Shown: one piece after another, positions 61,321 through 64,000 of the stretch
How positions within the stretch are numbered: position 1 is the first letter of the stretch
How the letters are laid out: each line of letters opens with the position of its first letter
Source: Petrolisthes cinctipes
Lineage: Eukaryota; Arthropoda; Malacostraca; Decapoda; Porcellanidae
Direction: 5' to 3'
Length of the DNA: 64,000 nt
Assembly (NCBI GenBank): GCA_033782935.1
Contig: JAWQEG010000259.1
Coordinates: 2,458,001-2,522,000, forward strand
The notes under the pieces: generated by a model
What the model was told of the DNA's origin: nothing
What the model saw: only the letters and a program-made list of their open reading frames with translations
The model's database searches: none
Program-made: the position numbers and the translations under genes

Positions 61321-62243
61321 ATATTTTAAAAATATTCTAGCACTGAGTAGGCATGTACAGATCGCTTCTGGGACCCCAAAATATCGAATTTTCGGGTGTT
61401 TAGAGCCTGATTTTTAGATATAAACTGGTACAGAAAATTCATTCACATATTGACTTTGGGCACCTAAAATATCGATTTTCAGCATGTTTTGGGCCTGTAT
61501 TTTGAAAATACTATAACACGGAGTAGGCATCTACAGATTGCTTCTAGGACCCAAAAATACCGAATTTTCGGGTGTTTTGAGCCTGAATTTGAGATATAAA
61601 CGGGTACAGAAGATGCATGCACATATCAACTTTGGACACTTAAAATATCGATTTTTAGCATGTTTTTAGCCTATATTTTGAAAACATTCTAGCACTGAGT
61701 AGGCATGTACAGATTGCTTCTGGGACCCCAAAAAATCGAATTTTCGGGTGTTTAGAGCCTGAATTTGAGATATAAACGGGTACAGAAGATGCATGCACAT
61801 ATCGACTTTGGACACTTAAAATATCGATTTTTAGCATGTTTTGAGCCTATATTTTGAAAACATTCTAGCACTGAGTAGGCATGTACAGATCGCTTCTAGG
61901 ACCCAAAAATATCGAATTTTAGGATGTTTTGAGCCTGAATTTGAGATATAAACGTGTACTGAAGATGCATGCACATATCGGCTTTTTGCTCCCAATATAT
62001 CGATTTTGAGCATGTTTTGAGCCTGTATTTTGAAAATACTCTTACACGGAGTAGGCCTGTACAGATCACATCTGGGACGCAAAGATATTGAATTTTCGAG
62101 TGTTTCGAGCCTTATTTTGAGATATAAACGGGTACAAAAGATGCATGCACATATCGACTTTGGGCACCCATAATATCGATTTTTAGCATGTTTTGGACCT
62201 ATATTTTGAAAATATTCTAGCACTGAGTAGGTATGTACAGATC
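53880..62243 (+). repeat. Long-range satellite duplication, 6,763-bp offset
   Basis: About 53,880-55,480 recurs at 60,643-62,243. Shared markers are TTTTAGGACCCATAAATACC (also near 41,655 and 57,022), the 18-bp-deleted monomer, GGCTTTTTGCTCCCAATATA (55,217 and 61,980) and CCTGTACAGATC with GATATTGAATTTTCGAGTG. It ends where 55,485 keeps GCTTCTGGG but 62,243 switches to GCTGGAGGG, the variant of the 31.6-38 kb block. Confidence 0.85.
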
Positions 62244-64000
62244 GCTGGAGGGACCCAAAAATATCGAATTTTCGGGTGTTTTAAGCCTGAATTTGACATA
62301 TAAACGGTACAGAAGATGCATGCACATATCGACTATGTTCACCCAAAATATCGATTTTGAGCACGTTTTGACCCTGTATTTTGAAAATACTCTAACACGG
62401 AGGAAGCATGTACAGATTGCTTCTGGGACACAAAAATATCGAATTTTCGGGTGTTTTGAGCCTGAATTTGAGATATAAACTTGTACAGAAGATGCATGCA
62501 CATTACGCCTTTGGGCACCCAAAATATAGATTTTTAGCATGTTTTGGGCCTATATTTTGAAAATATTCTAGCACTCTGTAGGCATGTACAGATCGCTTCT
62601 GGGACCCAAAAATATCGAATTTTCGGTTATTTTGAGCCTAAATTTGAGATATAAACGGTACAGAAGATGCATGCACATATCGACTTTTTGCACCTAAAAT
62701 ATCGATTTTGAGCATATTTTGGGTCTGTATCTTGAAAATACTCTAACACGGAGTAGGCATGAACAGATCGATTCTGGGACGCAATAATATCGAATTTTCG
62801 GGTGTTTTTAGCCCGAATTTGATATATAAACATGTACAGAAGATGCATGCACATATCGACTTTGGGCACCCACAATATCGATTTTGAGCATGTTTTGGGT
62901 CTGTATTTTGAAAATACTCTAACACGGAGTAGGCATGCACATATCGATTCTGGGACCCAAAAATATCGAATTTTCGGTTATTTTGAACCTGAATTTGAGA
63001 TATAAACGGTACTGATGATGCATGCACATATTGACTTTTTGCACCTAAAATATCGATTTTGAGCATGTTTTGGGTCTGTATCTTAAAAATACTCTAACAC
63101 GGAGTAGGCATGAACAGATCGATTCTGGGACGCAATAATATTGAAATTTTGGGTGTTTTGAGCCTGAATTTGAGATATAAACGGGTACTGAAGATGCATG
63201 CACATATTGACTTTTTGCACCTAAAATATCGATTTTGAGCATGTTTTGAACCTGTAATTTGAAAATACTCTAACACGGAGTAGGCATGTACAGATCGCTT
63301 CTGGGACGCAAAGATATTGAATTTTTGGGTGTTTTGAGCCTGAATTTGAAATATAAACGGGTACTGAAGATGCATGCACATATCGACTTTGGGCACCCAA
63401 AATATCGATTTTGAGCATGTTTTGGGCCTGTAATTTGAAAATACTCTAACACGGAGTAGGCATGTACAGATCGCTTCTGGGACCCAAAAATATCGCATTT
63501 TCGGGTGTTTTGAGTCTGAATTTGAGATATAAACGGGTACAGAAGATGCATGCACATATTAACTTTGGGCACCCAAAATATCGATTTTTAGCATGTTTTG
63601 GACCTATATTTTGAATAATTCTAGCACTGAGTAGGCATGTACAGATCGCTTCTGGGACCCAAAAATATCGAATTTTCGGGTGTTTTTAGCCTGAATTTGG
63701 GATATAAACGGGTACAGAAGATGCATGCACATATCGACTTTGGGCACCTAAAATATCGATTTTTAGCATGTTTTGGGCCTATATTTTGAAAATATTCTAG
63801 CACTGAGTAGGAATGTACAGATCGCTTCTGGGACTTCAAAATATCGAATTTTCGGGTGTTTAGAGCCTGAATTTAAGATATAAACTGGTACAGAAAATGC
63901 ATTCACATATTGACTTTGGGCACCTAAAATATCGATTTTCAGCATGTTTTGGGCCTGTATTTTGAAAATACTATAACACGGAGTAGGCATCTACAGTTTG
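57745..64000 (+). repeat. Satellite duplication, 5,990-bp offset, cut by the window edge
   Basis: Positions of about 57,745-58,010 recur at 63,735-64,000. Both carry GAGTAGGAATGTACAG, GGGACTTCAAAATATCG, TTTAGAGCCTGAATTT, and end in GTAGGCATCTACAGTTTG. The copy at the right edge is open-ended, so the array and the duplication both continue beyond the window. Confidence 0.85.

Larger units (their letters stand above)
50616..64000 (+). repeat. 176-bp satellite DNA, right array
   Basis: Same satellite, same orientation and same phase as the array left of the retrotransposon. It resumes inside a monomer directly after the 3' LTR and runs off the window end mid-monomer. Roughly 76 monomer equivalents are expected from the length. 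It differs from most of the left array by frequent ATCGATTTTCAGCATG and TTGGACACTTAAAATATCG variants and by shortened monomers. It is most similar to 39.4-42.2 kb, so the compositional boundary of this sub-array lies near 39.4 kb and not at the insertion. No gene is visible; the longest minus-strand open frame (57118-57912) is satellite reading-through of about four monomers. Confidence 0.96.

Noticed and set aside
1..64000. CENP-B-box-like motif in each monomer (ATCGAATTTTCGGG)
   Set aside because: It resembles the TTCG...A..CGGG layout, but the spacer is one base short and the first base differs. With such AT-rich sequence the likeness is probably chance. Centromere function is not supported by this alone.

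Overview
This is a eukaryotic, probably animal, heterochromatin-type window. Apart from one inserted retrotransposon, it is a single satellite DNA. All 64 kb outside the insertion is a head-to-tail tandem array of an AT-rich monomer of about 176 bp in one orientation, roughly 310-320 copies judging by length. I see no cellular protein gene, rRNA, tRNA, CRISPR array or bacterial-type operon. The many open frames on the minus strand are by-products of the satellite. The species cannot be fixed from the sequence.

Left array (1-42216). Monomers come in several tail classes and are arranged in nested higher-order repeats (HORs): about 2.64 kb (15 monomers) at 1.2-7.3 kb, 1.41 kb (8) at 12.5-14.4 kb, 0.70 kb (4) at 14.5-15.9 kb, 1.58 kb (9) at 16.5-19.3 kb, and overlapping 10- to 20-monomer periods at 19.5-29.6 kb. 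At 31.6-36.15 kb a 2,280-bp, 13-monomer block is duplicated with only five substitutions, and a partial third copy lies at 37.8-39.4 kb. The monomer is itself an ancient dimer of two diverged halves of about 88 bp.

Insertion (42217-50615). An 8,399-bp Ty3/gypsy-type LTR retrotransposon lies on the plus strand, flanked by a 4-bp target-site duplication (GAGA). Its two 588-bp LTRs look identical, with TATA box, AATAAA and a leucine-tRNA-like primer-binding site. The inside is decayed: a short gag frame, then protease, reverse transcriptase, RNase H and integrase in gypsy order, all split by stops and frameshifts, with key catalytic residues replaced. A 50-bp minisatellite sits in the integrase C-terminal part. 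A broken env-like frame and about 1.7 kb of unrecognised AT-rich sequence precede the 3' LTR. Identical LTRs around a dead coding region are the main puzzle here.

Right array (50616-64000). The same satellite continues in the same orientation. It is marked by short monomers (29-bp and 18-bp internal deletions) that I saw only from 40.6 kb rightwards, and by long-range duplications at 3.1-6.8 kb spacing. An uninterrupted paralogue of the insertion site at 53.77-54.83 kb shows what the target looked like, so the insertion came after that duplication.

There is no gene network to describe. The window records how a satellite array grows by unequal exchange or conversion, plus one recent transposition into it. 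All HOR boundaries are by-eye estimates, good to about 20-50 bp.
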